DNA of 27,101 bases from Verrucomicrobiota bacterium (GCA_025363535.1 JANYDP010000301.1:1-27101), one strand, 5' to 3'; positions 1 through 7,267 are shown, numbered from the stretch's first letter. Notes: generated by a model not told the origin, from the sequence alone. Numbers and translations: made by a program.

Positions 1-117
1 CTGGCCCGCCTCAAACGCAAAACGCACAGCGACAGCAAATCAAAGGCAAACTTGGCGGCCAGCATCCTGCTCTTCCTCGTCCGCAAATGTGGCGGCGAAC
101 TCGTCCCCCAATCATAA
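1..117 (+). CDS. C-terminal end of an unidentified protein (5' end outside window)
   Basis: An open frame runs in from the window edge and stops at TAA 115-117. It encodes about 38 residues, with a basic, Ser/Lys-rich stretch followed by a short hydrophobic segment (ILLFLV) and the end GGELVPQS. The family is not recognisable from so little sequence. It is called coding because the frame is open from the first base and its codon use resembles that of the neighbours. A chance open stretch of this length is possible. Confidence 0.4.
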   Translation: MARLKRKTHSDSKSKANLAASILLFLVRKCGGELVPQS

Positions 118-300
118 ACAATACCTATTTAGCAATCCCCGTTTGGGGACGGTGCCGCTCGCGAAGAATCAAGAGCTCAAGGAAGAAATTTTGACCGCAT
201 TCGTTTCTTTTTTTCATGGCCGGATCGGGTTCGTCAATGTTGGCGGGCCGCAGGCACCCAATTCCTGCGACCCGCTTATCCTTAACACAAAGGACTCAAG

Positions 301-330
301 CAACGCACGAGCACCCAAAGTCGTGCGTTG
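301..330. repeat. Perfect 10-bp inverted repeat with 10-nt loop
   Basis: The left arm CAACGCACGA is the exact reverse complement of the right arm TCGTGCGTTG, with GCACCCAAAG between them. No T-run follows on either strand, so a classical intrinsic terminator is unlikely. It could be an RNA hairpin, a protein-binding palindrome or a repeat-element arm. Confidence 0.6.
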
Positions 331-351
331 CCATGTTTATGCCCGTTGCCT

Positions 352-369
352 ATGGCATAACCATGCCAT
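352..369. repeat. Perfect 7-bp inverted repeat with 4-nt loop
   Basis: ATGGCAT and ATGCCAT flank AACC. It lies 21 bp after the larger inverted repeat at 301-330, so the two would form adjacent hairpins in a transcript. Function unknown. Confidence 0.5.
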
Positions 370-542
370 TACGGTGACGAATCCGTTACGTTGCCCTGCC
401 CCGGGTTCCGGCAGGCCGTTTACGGTGCGCCCTCGGCCGGGATAAAAAAGTAACATTCCGGTGCTTGCCTTCGGCAATGTCTTGGCGGCAATCTCGGCAT
501 CAATCCAGTGCCGCCGCAGCCCCATTGCTACGCCATATCAAT

Positions 543-983
543 ATGAAAACAAAAAAATCCAAGACCGCGCCGCCCCAAACCAAGACCGCTGTCATCACGG
601 CCGCCAAAGCCGCCGCGCACGCCGCCAGCCAAAAAGCAGACACCACCCGGAAGGTCGCCAGTCTGGCCAAGGACCGCTACAAGGTCGCGAAGAAATCCTA
701 CAAGCTTGCGCGCAAAGCCGCCAGGCACGCCGCCAAGGAAGCCAAGCGTGCGCGTAAACGGCTTGAAGCCTGCATCGCGCGGGGAGTCAAACAGCAAAAG
801 AAATCGCTGGCACCAGTGAAGGAAGTCAGAAAGCCCGCCAAGCGGCGTGTCCAACGCAAAGCTGTTTCCAAAAAAACCGCCGGCAAAAAATCTGTGCCTG
901 CGCCGGGAGTGGTTTCCCCGTCAGCGGAGTCCGTTCCACCGCCCGCAGTTTCTCCTGTGCCGCCGCCGGTGGTTGAGTCCTGA
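543..983 (+). CDS. Small Lys/Ala/Arg-rich histone-H1-like basic protein
   Basis: The product has 146 residues from the ATG at 543. An open frame extends upstream to 465, but the extra residues have a different composition and the Lys-rich start (MKTKKSK) is the natural beginning. Residues about 1-115 are almost entirely Lys, Arg, Ala, Gln and Ser, with helix-compatible stretches such as KAARHAAKEAKRARKRLE. The last 30 or so residues are Pro/Val/Ser-rich (PPAVSPVPPPVVES). This resembles eukaryotic histone H1 tails and bacterial histone-like proteins such as the chlamydial Hc type. A role in nucleoid or nucleic-acid binding is inferred from charge alone. There is no signal peptide and no clear ribosome binding site. 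The gene is not in an operon with its downstream neighbour, which is convergent. Confidence 0.65.
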   Translation: MKTKKSKTAPPQTKTAVITAAKAAAHAASQKADTTRKVASLAKDRYKVAKKSYKLARKAARHAAKEAKRARKRLEACIARGVKQQKKSLAPVKEVRKPAKRRVQRKAVSKKTAGKKSVPAPGVVSPSAESVPPPAVSPVPPPVVES

Positions 984-1036
984 ATTCAGGGGCTTTTTGA
1001 TTCTGGCTGTTGCATCCGTGAAGTGAGCGGGGGTAT

Positions 1037-1840
1037 TCACGGGAGATTGAGCCGGAAGAAGGTTTGTGCGGATGTTGATGGCGGCAGGATTACCACTGAA
1101 TTTGTTCCATTCAATTTGATGGGCGAGACCACTGGCGTCCAAGTAGCAGTGTTTTCCAAGCAATCTGTGGATTCTAAACGAAAGCCGTCCGTGCCTGTTG
1201 CCGGCCAAGAGAGTTGGAGTTGATTGGTCATGAGCGCCACGTGAAGCTCGGGGCCGGTGAAGGGCAGCGCTTGGATGTTATCCAAACCCAGGCTGCCGAC
1301 CAAGGGGTCGCCGATAATGGAAGGCTCGGCGGAATGGACGATTCTCAGTTCGCCGACATTTGTAATGAGAGTGCTGAAAGCCAAGGTCGAGGAATTCACC
1401 CGGGTCATGGAATTTTCATTGAGTTCAAACACCGCGCGCTGCCAGCCGGAGTTGGGCGGCAGAGTGAAAGGTTGGGTGCTGGCAAATCCCGGGGAAGGGC
1501 CAAAAGCTGTTTTTAGCACCGCGCGCAATTGCAACGGGGTGGCCGAGAAATTTTTCAAGTGTAGCGTGACACGCGCGACTCCGGCGGTGAGGTAGTTGCC
1601 TCTCCATTGCGTCAGATTGTATCCCACCATTTTACTATTGGCACCGCCGCCGCCGTGGGAGGTGAACAGGAGGAAATTGTCGTTCGTTCCGGCGGGGCCG
1701 CCGGTGCCGATGTCAGGGGTGGCACCATTCCAATTTTCGAGCAGGCCGCTGTTGAAAGTGTCGGTTTGATTCAAATTGATAGCGTGAACAGAAACCGTCG
1801 CGAGCAGGGCGAGGAGAAGAATGGTTTCAGGAATTTTCAT
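1037..1840 (-). CDS. Secreted protein with a C-terminal beta-domain ending in FFRL
   Basis: The product has 267 residues from the ATG at 1840 (MKIPETILLL). A seven-residue in-frame extension to 1861 would put sequence before an otherwise complete signal peptide (hydrophobic ILLLALLATVSVHA). The mature part is Asn/Thr/Gly-rich and beta-sandwich-like, with a segment LGLDNIQAL typical of secreted binding modules. The last 70 or so residues (LQLSWPATGTDGFRLES ... WTPV ... FFRLNLP) match a C-terminal module I know from many secreted Verrucomicrobiota proteins. No enzyme motif is visible. It is the last gene of the minus-strand block, 72 bp after the phosphatase stop and behind a strong hairpin, so it may be only weakly co-transcribed. 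Export to the periplasm or surface is well supported. The function is unknown. Confidence 0.75.
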   Translation of the reverse strand: MKIPETILLLALLATVSVHAINLNQTDTFNSGLLENWNGATPDIGTGGPAGTNDNFLLFTSHGGGGANSKMVGYNLTQWRGNYLTAGVARVTLHLKNFSATPLQLRAVLKTAFGPSPGFASTQPFTLPPNSGWQRAVFELNENSMTRVNSSTLAFSTLITNVGELRIVHSAEPSIIGDPLVGSLGLDNIQALPFTGPELHVALMTNQLQLSWPATGTDGFRLESTDCLENTATWTPVVSPIKLNGTNSVVILPPSTSAQTFFRLNLP

Positions 1841-1856
1841 AACGATCGTGAATAGG

Positions 1857-1888
1857 GCCAAGGCCGGAGCTTGCGCTCCGGCCTTGGC
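1857..1888 (-). terminator. Strong GC-rich hairpin after the alkaline phosphatase gene
   Basis: A perfect 14-bp stem (GCCAAGGCCGGAGC / GCTCCGGCCTTGGC) closes a TTGC loop. It lies 25 bp after the phosphatase stop and 16 bp before the next start codon. There is no T-tract on the minus strand, so it may act as a weak or factor-dependent terminator or as an mRNA 3'-end stabiliser. Confidence 0.5.
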
Positions 1889-1912
1889 GTGACTTTCAAA
1901 CGACGACGGCGT

Positions 1913-3772
1913 TTAGTAGTTCTGTCCGACGATGCCCAGCTTGGAAACGGCCTTCTGGAATTCATCGATCGTTGAAGTGCTGCTCGACAGCACCTTCGCG
2001 GCCTTGAAGAAGATGTCGGTCTGGTCGAAGTAGCCGTTGAACAGCGCCGCGCCCGGGCCTTCCGCCGTGATCGGCACGGACGAACCGGTGTGGTTGCCGG
2101 TGCGGAAGCCGACGCAGATCTGGTAGCGGTTCGTGTTGGCTGGATAGCCGTTGACGCCCATCGTGTAATCCGGGAAGCCGCTGACTTCGCCGACGTTGTT
2201 GCCCGCGTTGCTCGGCGCGGCGTTGTTGCCAATGAACGGATCGTAGAGCGTGATCGTGCGCGGATACTTGGACTGGCTGCGCGTGTTGGCCACGGCGTTG
2301 GCCACCGTCACGTCCACCGCGCCGATGATGCTCATGGATTGATCGTGGTCCGCGCTGACGCAGATGAGCGTGCTGGAATTTTTCTGGCTGGGATTGTTCG
2401 TGCCGAAGGAACGACCCACGCCGACGGCCTTGTCGAATTCCATCACGTCCCAGATCACGCCGGCGGCGTTGTTTGGGTGGGACTGCTTGTCAATGGAAGC
2501 GCCTTCGACCATGAGGATGAAGTTCGAGCCGCCCTTGTTCAACGTGGCGATGGCCTTCGCTGTCATTTCGTCGAGGAACGGCTGGTCGAGGAAACCGCCG
2601 AAGCCGCTGGTGGTGTTCGTGGGCTCGTCGCTCGGGCGGGTATAACCGAGTTTGTCAAAGGCGACGTTCATGTTGCCGGTGCGGAACAGGCCGATCAATT
2701 TGTCCGGCGCGGAAGCGCCGCCGGGCAGCGCGTTCAAGTCCGTGCGGTTGGTCACGTAAGTGAAACCAAGACCGACGAGTTCGTTCGGCAGATTGCGCGT
2801 GTCGCCGCTGTTGGCAACGCTGCGCTGATTGAAGTTTTCCATGCCGCCGCCCAGGATGACGTCAAATTCCGGACCGCTGGTGAATCCGGGGATGCCGTCC
2901 ACGTATTGCTTGGCGATGTCCTTCAACAATGAGCGGAACAACGTGTGACCACCTTCGCCTGCGGGCGTCGCGTCGCACACGTCCGCCGTGGTGACGATGC
3001 CGGCCTTGTAGCCGTAAAGACGCTTCAAGTATTCCCACAACGTCTCCACCCGCGGATTGTCGAGCGCGTAGATTTTGTTGGCGGAACCGCTGCTCGCGCC
3101 GGCAGCCTTGCTGTCGGTGTTGTCCACGAACACGTTCAACGTGCCGTTGATCGTCTTGTTACCCGTGGCCCAGGCCGTCGCGGTGTTGGCGGAATCAGGC
3201 GTGATGTTGTCGGACGCGTAAGTCATCACCATGCCGGTGTAAGGCATCTTGTCCATCTCCTGCCAGTCGTCATAAAACCCTTCGCGGAAGCCATTGTTCA
3301 CGCTCTTGGCCACGATGCGGCCGGAGTCGCGATACGCCGTGCCCATCGCGTCGCCGATGTAGAGGATGTAATTCTTTTTCGCCAAACCGGTCTGGCTGAA
3401 TTTCTGGACGCCGATGCGGGACGTGGTGGAACCGGTGCCGCTCGCGTCGGTCACGTTGGCGACGGCGGAATAAACGCCGCCGTTCGGGAAACTGTAGGAA
3501 CGATACGTCCACGCCACGTCGGGATCGGCGGCATTCGCGTCGTTGTTGAATGTAATTTCCGGCGCGGGCAGCGAGGCGGTGACATCCACGCCGTTGATCA
3601 CGATCTGCACAGTCGCATTCGTGTCAGCGAGCGTGGTGGCTTCGACGCGGAGATCGAAGCGCTGGTCGGAGAGCAGCCGGAAACGTTCCGGCAGGCGGAT
3701 TTTTACCGTCGGAGCGGCCGTCGCGTTCAGCGCGAGCGCGCCGAGCAGGCCAAAGAGGAGGGATTTTTTCAT
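1913..3772 (-). CDS. phoA: PhoA-family alkaline phosphatase, exported
   Basis: The product has 619 residues with an N-terminal signal peptide (MKKSLLFGLLGALALNATAA). It should hydrolyse phosphate monoesters outside the cytoplasm. Residues about 21-125 form an extra beta-rich domain before the catalytic fold, which starts near GDAMG at 140-144 (GDGMG in most relatives). The nucleophile is predicted as Ser194 in PDSANTATAWATG. Metal-ligand motifs follow: EGASIDKQSH at 423-432, SADHDQS at 473-479 and GNHTG at 559-563. The end FDQTDIFF resembles the E. coli FDQTDLFY-type end. All main catalytic blocks are present, so it is likely active. It is longer than the usual 450-500 residues because of the N-terminal domain. 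The gene lies 83 bp after an unknown CxxC protein and downstream of the TPS/Ton genes, which fits a phosphate-acquisition locus. Confidence 0.93.
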   Translation of the reverse strand: MKKSLLFGLLGALALNATAAPTVKIRLPERFRLLSDQRFDLRVEATTLADTNATVQIVINGVDVTASLPAPEITFNNDANAADPDVAWTYRSYSFPNGGVYSAVANVTDASGTGSTTSRIGVQKFSQTGLAKKNYILYIGDAMGTAYRDSGRIVAKSVNNGFREGFYDDWQEMDKMPYTGMVMTYASDNITPDSANTATAWATGNKTINGTLNVFVDNTDSKAAGASSGSANKIYALDNPRVETLWEYLKRLYGYKAGIVTTADVCDATPAGEGGHTLFRSLLKDIAKQYVDGIPGFTSGPEFDVILGGGMENFNQRSVANSGDTRNLPNELVGLGFTYVTNRTDLNALPGGASAPDKLIGLFRTGNMNVAFDKLGYTRPSDEPTNTTSGFGGFLDQPFLDEMTAKAIATLNKGGSNFILMVEGASIDKQSHPNNAAGVIWDVMEFDKAVGVGRSFGTNNPSQKNSSTLICVSADHDQSMSIIGAVDVTVANAVANTRSQSKYPRTITLYDPFIGNNAAPSNAGNNVGEVSGFPDYTMGVNGYPANTNRYQICVGFRTGNHTGSSVPITAEGPGAALFNGYFDQTDIFFKAAKVLSSSTSTIDEFQKAVSKLGIVGQNY

Positions 3773-3822
3773 GGTGGTTTTTTGTGTCGTTTGTTTAAGG
3801 GACGATTCGTTTCGGTTCCAAG

Positions 3823-3847
3823 CGGCACCGCCAACGGGGCGGTGCCG
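3823..3847 (-). terminator. GC-rich hairpin between the CxxC protein gene and the phosphatase gene
   Basis: A perfect 10-bp stem (CGGCACCGCC / GGCGGTGCCG) closes a five-base loop. It lies just after the stop of the gene ending at 3856 and about 50 bp before the phosphatase start. No T-run follows on the minus strand. It may be a weak terminator, an attenuator or an mRNA stabiliser. Confidence 0.4.
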
Positions 3848-3855
3848 AAATTATT

Positions 3856-4410
3856 TCAGTCGGCCACGGTCATGGCGTTGAGGTGGTTGAAGAGCGGATG
3901 GGAATTTTGCTGCCACCACGCGAGAAATTCGGCGCGCGTGGCGAAACCGTTCTCGGGAAAGCGGGCGAAGCGCAGCGCCGGTTCCAATGCGGAGGCAAAG
4001 GCCGGCTGCCACGCGACACCGCGCCAGCTCGCGAGGTTCGTCGCGTCGGTATAATCAAAGACGCCGCGCAGAAAATTCACCGCGCGCGGGGCATTGAGCA
4101 GACCGAGCGAACGCACGCGCGGCGCTTCGGAAGTTTCCAGTTCCGTTTCCGCGACATATACCGGCGCAGACCATTTGTGCTCGTGCGTCGCAGAGGCGTG
4201 ATGTTGCTGGAGCAGTTCGCTGACGGGCGTGGCGTTGACGGCGGAAGTGGAAAACAAATTCCACCGGCCGCACAACCGCCAGTCCGCCACTTCGCGGCTC
4301 ATCACACATTCGTCGCAGAACTGCGGCGGTTGCGGGACGCGCTTCACCGACCAGACAGCAACGGCGAGCGCGGCCAGCAACGCACCGGAACAAAGCAGCT
4401 TTGCCTTCAT
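3856..4410 (-). CDS. Unknown membrane-anchored or exported CxxC protein
   Basis: The product has 184 residues. It starts with a Lys-containing n-region and a hydrophobic segment (about residues 5-22, LLCSGALLAALAVAVW) without an obvious cleavage site, so it is probably an inner-membrane anchor or an uncleaved signal. A CxxC pair sits at Cys32 and Cys35 (FCDEC), followed by another Cys near residue 47. The pair could bind a metal or undergo thiol chemistry, but no thioredoxin fold is evident. The rest is Trp/Phe/Ala-rich with no recognised family. The gene starts 21 bp after the PEP-CTERM gene, so the two are probably co-transcribed, and it precedes the phosphatase gene. Confidence 0.7.
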   Translation of the reverse strand: MKAKLLCSGALLAALAVAVWSVKRVPQPPQFCDECVMSREVADWRLCGRWNLFSTSAVNATPVSELLQQHHASATHEHKWSAPVYVAETELETSEAPRVRSLGLLNAPRAVNFLRGVFDYTDATNLASWRGVAWQPAFASALEPALRFARFPENGFATRAEFLAWWQQNSHPLFNHLNAMTVAD

Positions 4411-4431
4411 GCAAAATTCCAGCCGGAGGTT

Positions 4432-4983
4432 TCAGGCTTTTGCAGAACGGCGACGCGCGGCCAGCAACCCCGCCACGCCCAATCCGCCGAGCGCCAACGC
4501 GGACGGCTCGGGCACCGGCGCGACGCTGCCCGGCCCGCTGATGCTCGCGGTGAACGCGCCGAAGTCGGAGTTGCCAAAACCATCGGCGACGAGGGTGTAG
4601 GTGCTGCCCGCCGTGAGGGAAATTCCGCTGAGCGTGGAGCCGAACGCGCTGCCGCCGGGCGCGTCGTCGTTGGCGGCGAGAAAATTATTGAGCGGCTGAC
4701 CGGCGTTGAACGCACCCGCGTAGAGATGCAGAAACGTGTCGTAGCTGCCGGAATCCCCAGCCTGCAAGATCAGATTGTAGCTGCCGCTCACGCCGACGGT
4801 GAAGGACTGCGCAAAGTACGGCACCGCTGTGCCGATGTCGGACAGCGCGTCGCCGGGTTCGGTCGGGCGGTTGAAGGGAGAAAGCCCGGTGGTGTCGCCG
4901 TTGAACGTGTAGGTGCCGCCAAAGGCGGATGCGCCCGCCAGGGAAAGCGCGGTGGCAATGAGGAGAAGCGAAGTTTTTTTCAT
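4432..4983 (-). CDS. PEP-CTERM exosortase-substrate protein with a PPC-like domain
   Basis: The product has 183 residues from the ATG at 4983 (MKKTSLLLIATALSLAGASA), a clear signal peptide. The open frame continues 48 codons upstream, but that part has no signal-like or conserved character. The middle (DTFLHLYAG ... NDDAPGG ... LTAGSTYTLVADGF) resembles the bacterial pre-peptidase C-terminal (PPC) domain, a small secreted beta-sandwich. The C-terminus is a textbook PEP-CTERM signal: VPEPSALALGGLGVAGLL followed by AARRR. Such proteins are sorted by exosortase (EpsH/XrtA type) in bacteria with exopolysaccharide-linked surface systems. No exosortase gene is in this window. It follows the TonB/ExbD/GspC-like genes behind an AT-rich palindrome and is probably co-transcribed with the next gene. 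Confidence 0.9.
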   Translation of the reverse strand: MKKTSLLLIATALSLAGASAFGGTYTFNGDTTGLSPFNRPTEPGDALSDIGTAVPYFAQSFTVGVSGSYNLILQAGDSGSYDTFLHLYAGAFNAGQPLNNFLAANDDAPGGSAFGSTLSGISLTAGSTYTLVADGFGNSDFGAFTASISGPGSVAPVPEPSALALGGLGVAGLLAARRRSAKA

Positions 4984-5167
4984 ACGGAATTTTTTAAGTG
5001 TTGGTTTTATGGTTTTTAAAATCCTTCCAGCCGTGGCGAAACCAGCCGCGCGGAAAGTTTCATTTACGCGGGTGACTCTAGGCGGGACGTGTGACGGACA
5101 AAGGGAGGAGAGGTGACTATTCGGCAAAGCGCCGTGGGAAACTGTTGTCCGAAAAAAGTTGGCGGAA

Positions 5168-5197
5168 ATTTTTTACGAAATAATTTTCGTAAAAAAT
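5168..5197 (-). terminator. AT-rich perfect palindrome after the GspC-like gene
   Basis: A perfect 13-bp stem (ATTTTTTACGAAA / TTTCGTAAAAAAT) closes a four-base loop TAAT. It lies two bases past the stop codon of the GspC-like gene and ends the TPS/Ton transcription unit on the minus strand. The outer arms are A/T runs, so it could work as a bidirectional terminator. The low GC content makes it unusual, and an operator for the downstream PEP-CTERM gene is an alternative. Confidence 0.55.
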
Positions 5198-5199
5198 AA

Positions 5200-5666
5200 T
5201 TACGGATCACCCGCGCCAAGCAACGGCATTGTCGGAATGGCCCGATGTTCAACTTCCAGTTTCGCCAGCGCGGTTTTGCGCGGCGAATCTTCGTCTTCCA
5301 AAGCCACGCTCATTTCCAAACCAGCGTGGCGGATTTTGACTCGCCGGGCTTGGGCATCCACTGCCAGCAATTCAAACGCGCCTTCGGAGCCACCGGTCTT
5401 GAGCGTGAGCATCACGGGCGGCTTGGTCGGTTCCTGTATTTGCAAGACCGCCCATTGGAACGGAGGAATCACGGCCAGCCCGACGACTTTGATTTTTACG
5501 GCGAAATTTTTGCGGGCGGAACGGACGGGATGGCAGGAGTTGCGGCTCGCAACGCGAAAAGATTTTTTTGAGCGATGTCGGAATAGCGGTTGGTTTCGCC
5601 GCGCGCAAATCCCGCCAGCGCCATCAGGCAAATTGCCAACAGAACGAGGTGGATCGGCGGGTTCAC
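5200..5666 (-). pseudogene. GspC-like exported protein, interrupted by one missing base
   Basis: The gene starts at GTG 5666, two bases after the ExbD stop. It encodes a hydrophobic export signal (LVLLAICLMALAGFARG) followed by RYSDIAQKNLFAL, a motif like the N-terminal N-L-F segment of GspC/PilP-type secretion components. This frame hits TAA at about 5498-5500. The continuation (VKIKVVGLAVIPPFQWAVLQ ... GGSEGAFELLAVD ... VKIRHAG) lies one frame over and is the typical second half of such Verrucomicrobiota proteins. One extra base in the A5T3 run at 5504-5511 would restore a 155-residue product. It may be a sequencing or assembly error, a real mutation or a slippage site. A role linking the ExbD/TonB complex to an envelope machine is inferred from position only. 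Confidence 0.7.
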
Positions 5667-5667
5667 G

Positions 5668-6072
5668 CTATTCCGTGGCCATGCCCATCTTGGTGATGTC
5701 AAGCTGGCGCAAGGTGTCAAGGACGCTGACCATGATTTGATATTCCGTTTCGTCCGCACCCTTGACCACGACGGCCAAGTCAGTGTCAGCCGATTTGAGG
5801 GCGGCGAGTTTTTCTTTGAGTTGCGAGCCGGTGACGGGAGTGTTGTCCAGCGTGATTTGCCCCTGCGCGCTGACGCTGATGTGCGTCGGTTCCACCTTGG
5901 GTTTTTGTTCCGGCGGTTTACCGGACGGCAGGTTGATCTCCAGATTGTTCATCAACTGAGGCGTGGTGATGATGAAGATCACCAACAGCACGAACACCAG
6001 GTCCAGCAGCGGTGTGATGTTCAGCTCGGTCATGGTGCCGTGCGATTTGCGGGTGGTTTTTTTCAAGCTCAT
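5668..6072 (-). CDS. exbD: ExbD/TolR biopolymer transport protein (second copy)
   Basis: The product has 134 residues. It has a short cytoplasmic start, then ELNITPLLDLVFVLLVIF, the hallmark of ExbD/TolR. Asp24 is the expected proton-carrying residue in the single membrane helix (about 21-38). The periplasmic domain follows (about 60-134), with ITLDNTPVTGSQL and LAVVVKGADETEYQ typical of the fold. It should form the proton channel with ExbB and energise TonB. The start overlaps the TonB stop in an ATGA arrangement, a sign of translational coupling. A second ExbD gene lies upstream of TonB (6844-7251), so a single ExbB gene appears to serve two ExbD variants. Confidence 0.93.
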   Translation of the reverse strand: MSLKKTTRKSHGTMTELNITPLLDLVFVLLVIFIITTPQLMNNLEINLPSGKPPEQKPKVEPTHISVSAQGQITLDNTPVTGSQLKEKLAALKSADTDLAVVVKGADETEYQIMVSVLDTLRQLDITKMGMATE

Positions 6073-6740
6073 GGCACAACAGGTTCGGTCTGCTCCTGCA
6101 CGTCAAAACGGATGGTCACTTGCGCCGGAAAATTCGTTGGCGGATGCCGGCCGATGTTCGTGACGACTTTGAAAACATCCTTCACGGTCTGATCCCATTT
6201 GGCATCGCCGCTGCCCTTCTGCCAAACCAACCGACCGAGATTCCCCTGGGCATCCACGTCCACCAAAATTTCCGCCACGAAATTTTCATCGGCCAGGTTG
6301 TCCGGCCGGTTCCATTTTGAACGCAGCGAATACTCAAGATAGCCCTTGTAGAGCTGCACGGGATCGCTCTCGGAAAGCACCGTCTTGCCACCGCTGAATT
6401 CAAAGCTCGGCACCTCCACCGACGCCGGGGCGACCACCGGCGGAGCGAGCGTTGCGGGCACCGCCACTTTCGGCGCTTCTGTGCGCACGGTCTCAACCTT
6501 CGGTGGTTCCACTTTCGGCGGCTCGATCTTGGGCTTCTCCGGTTCCTTGGGTTTTTCCGGTTCCGGTTTCTTCTCCACCACCTTGGTGACGGTGATGGTC
6601 TGGATTTTTTTGCCGAGGTAGCCTTCGCGGGCGGCGAAATAAACCAGTGCCACAATGATGACGCCATGCACCACCGCCGAAATCGTCAGGTTGACCTTCG
6701 ACGAATTCTTCGGCGCTTTCGGTTTGGATTGGGGAATCAT
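6069..6740 (-). CDS. tonB: TonB-family energy transducer
   Basis: The product has 223 residues. A single N-terminal membrane helix (about 18-37) carries SAVVHG, matching the Ser-x-x-x-His pair of E. coli TonB (Ser16 and His20) needed for coupling to ExbB/ExbD. Residues about 55-92 form a Pro/Glu/Lys-rich spacer (EKPKEPEKPKIEPPKVEPPK) that would span the periplasm. The C-terminal domain (about 128-215) has the pattern YLEYSLRSKWNRP ... AEILVDVDAQG ... VTIRFDV, closer to the TolA/TonB-C type. It should transmit proton-motive force to outer-membrane partners. No TonB-dependent receptor gene is in the window, so its partner is unknown. Its start lies 103 bp after the first ExbD gene and its end overlaps the second. 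Confidence 0.9.
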   Translation of the reverse strand: MIPQSKPKAPKNSSKVNLTISAVVHGVIIVALVYFAAREGYLGKKIQTITVTKVVEKKPEPEKPKEPEKPKIEPPKVEPPKVETVRTEAPKVAVPATLAPPVVAPASVEVPSFEFSGGKTVLSESDPVQLYKGYLEYSLRSKWNRPDNLADENFVAEILVDVDAQGNLGRLVWQKGSGDAKWDQTVKDVFKVVTNIGRHPPTNFPAQVTIRFDVQEQTEPVVP

Positions 6741-6748
6741 GTTGCGAA

Positions 6749-6776
6749 TGAAAAATCAAAAATGAAAAATGAAAAA
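6749..6776. repeat. Four tandem 7-bp units just upstream of tonB
   Basis: On the plus strand the units read TGAAAAA, TCAAAAA, TGAAAAA and TGAAAAA, ending nine bases upstream of the TonB start codon. A heptanucleotide repeat in a leader can change length by slippage and alter spacing of expression signals. It may also be simple AT-rich drift. Confidence 0.6.
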
Positions 6777-6843
6777 ACGAACAGCTGATCGCGACATTGG
6801 CTGGTTGCAGCATTCTTCATTCTTAACTTTTCGTTTCCTGATT

Positions 6844-7251
6844 TCATTTCGGCACCTCGGTGGCCAATTCCAGCTTCGGTACGTTGGCTTGCTGGCACAA
6901 ATCCAGCACGCCGCGGATCTGCTTGTATTTCGCCTTGGCATCGCCGCGCACGATGATGTTCAGATCCGGATCGTCCGTTCGCATGCTGATGAGTTTGCCG
7001 AGCAGGTCGTCTATGCGAATCTCTTCGCGGTTCAACGACAGCTTGCCGTCCGCTTCCAGCGAGATGTAGTTCGCCTTGCGCGGCGGGTCTTTTTGATTCT
7101 TGCTCGCGGCGGGAAGTTTCAAATCCTTGTCTTCAACGGGCGGAATCGTGGTGATGATGAAAATCACCAGCAACACAAACGCCAGGTCCAGCAGGGGCGT
7201 GATGTTCAATTCCGTCAGCGACTCGTGCGCGCTGTGCGAACACTTTTTCAT
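6844..7251 (-). CDS. exbD: ExbD/TolR biopolymer transport protein (first copy)
   Basis: The product has 135 residues from the ATG at 7251, which lies 16 bp after the ExbB stop. An alternative ATG at 7296 would overlap ExbB by 29 bp and add 15 residues, and the sequence does not decide between them. The core ELNITPLLDLAFVLLVIFII is the ExbD signature, with the key Asp22 in the membrane helix (about 19-36). The periplasmic part contains ISLEADGKLSLNREEI and LNIIVRGDAKAKYKQIRGVL, the usual ExbD fold. It differs clearly from the second ExbD (5668-6072), so the two are paralogues and not a recent duplication. It should form a proton channel with the upstream ExbB. Confidence 0.92.
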   Translation of the reverse strand: MKKCSHSAHESLTELNITPLLDLAFVLLVIFIITTIPPVEDKDLKLPAASKNQKDPPRKANYISLEADGKLSLNREEIRIDDLLGKLISMRTDDPDLNIIVRGDAKAKYKQIRGVLDLCQQANVPKLELATEVPK

Positions 7252-7267
7252 GGGACGTGGGGCCGTC

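Larger units (their letters stand above)
118..542. other. Non-coding stretch of 425 bp
   Basis: No convincing gene is seen. The open frame starting at 89 overlaps the tail of the upstream gene, has low-complexity composition and matches no family I know. The notable content is two perfect inverted repeats (301-330 and 352-369) and a segment rich in short GC blocks at 390-445. No clear promoter or Shine-Dalgarno sequence was found before the gene at 543. Confidence 0.5.

Noticed and set aside
89..445. Plus-strand open frame of 118 residues
   Set aside because: It overlaps the tail of the first gene, contains both inverted repeats and has no recognisable domain or ribosome site.
979..990. 12-bp palindrome CCTGAATTCAGG at the end of the histone-like gene
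   Set aside because: It has no loop and no T-run and overlaps the stop codon. Chance is as likely as function.
2090..5019. Long plus-strand open frames opposite the phosphatase and CxxC genes
   Set aside because: They are antisense shadows of GC-rich minus-strand genes with clear families. Their products are Arg/Val/Gly-rich and match nothing known.
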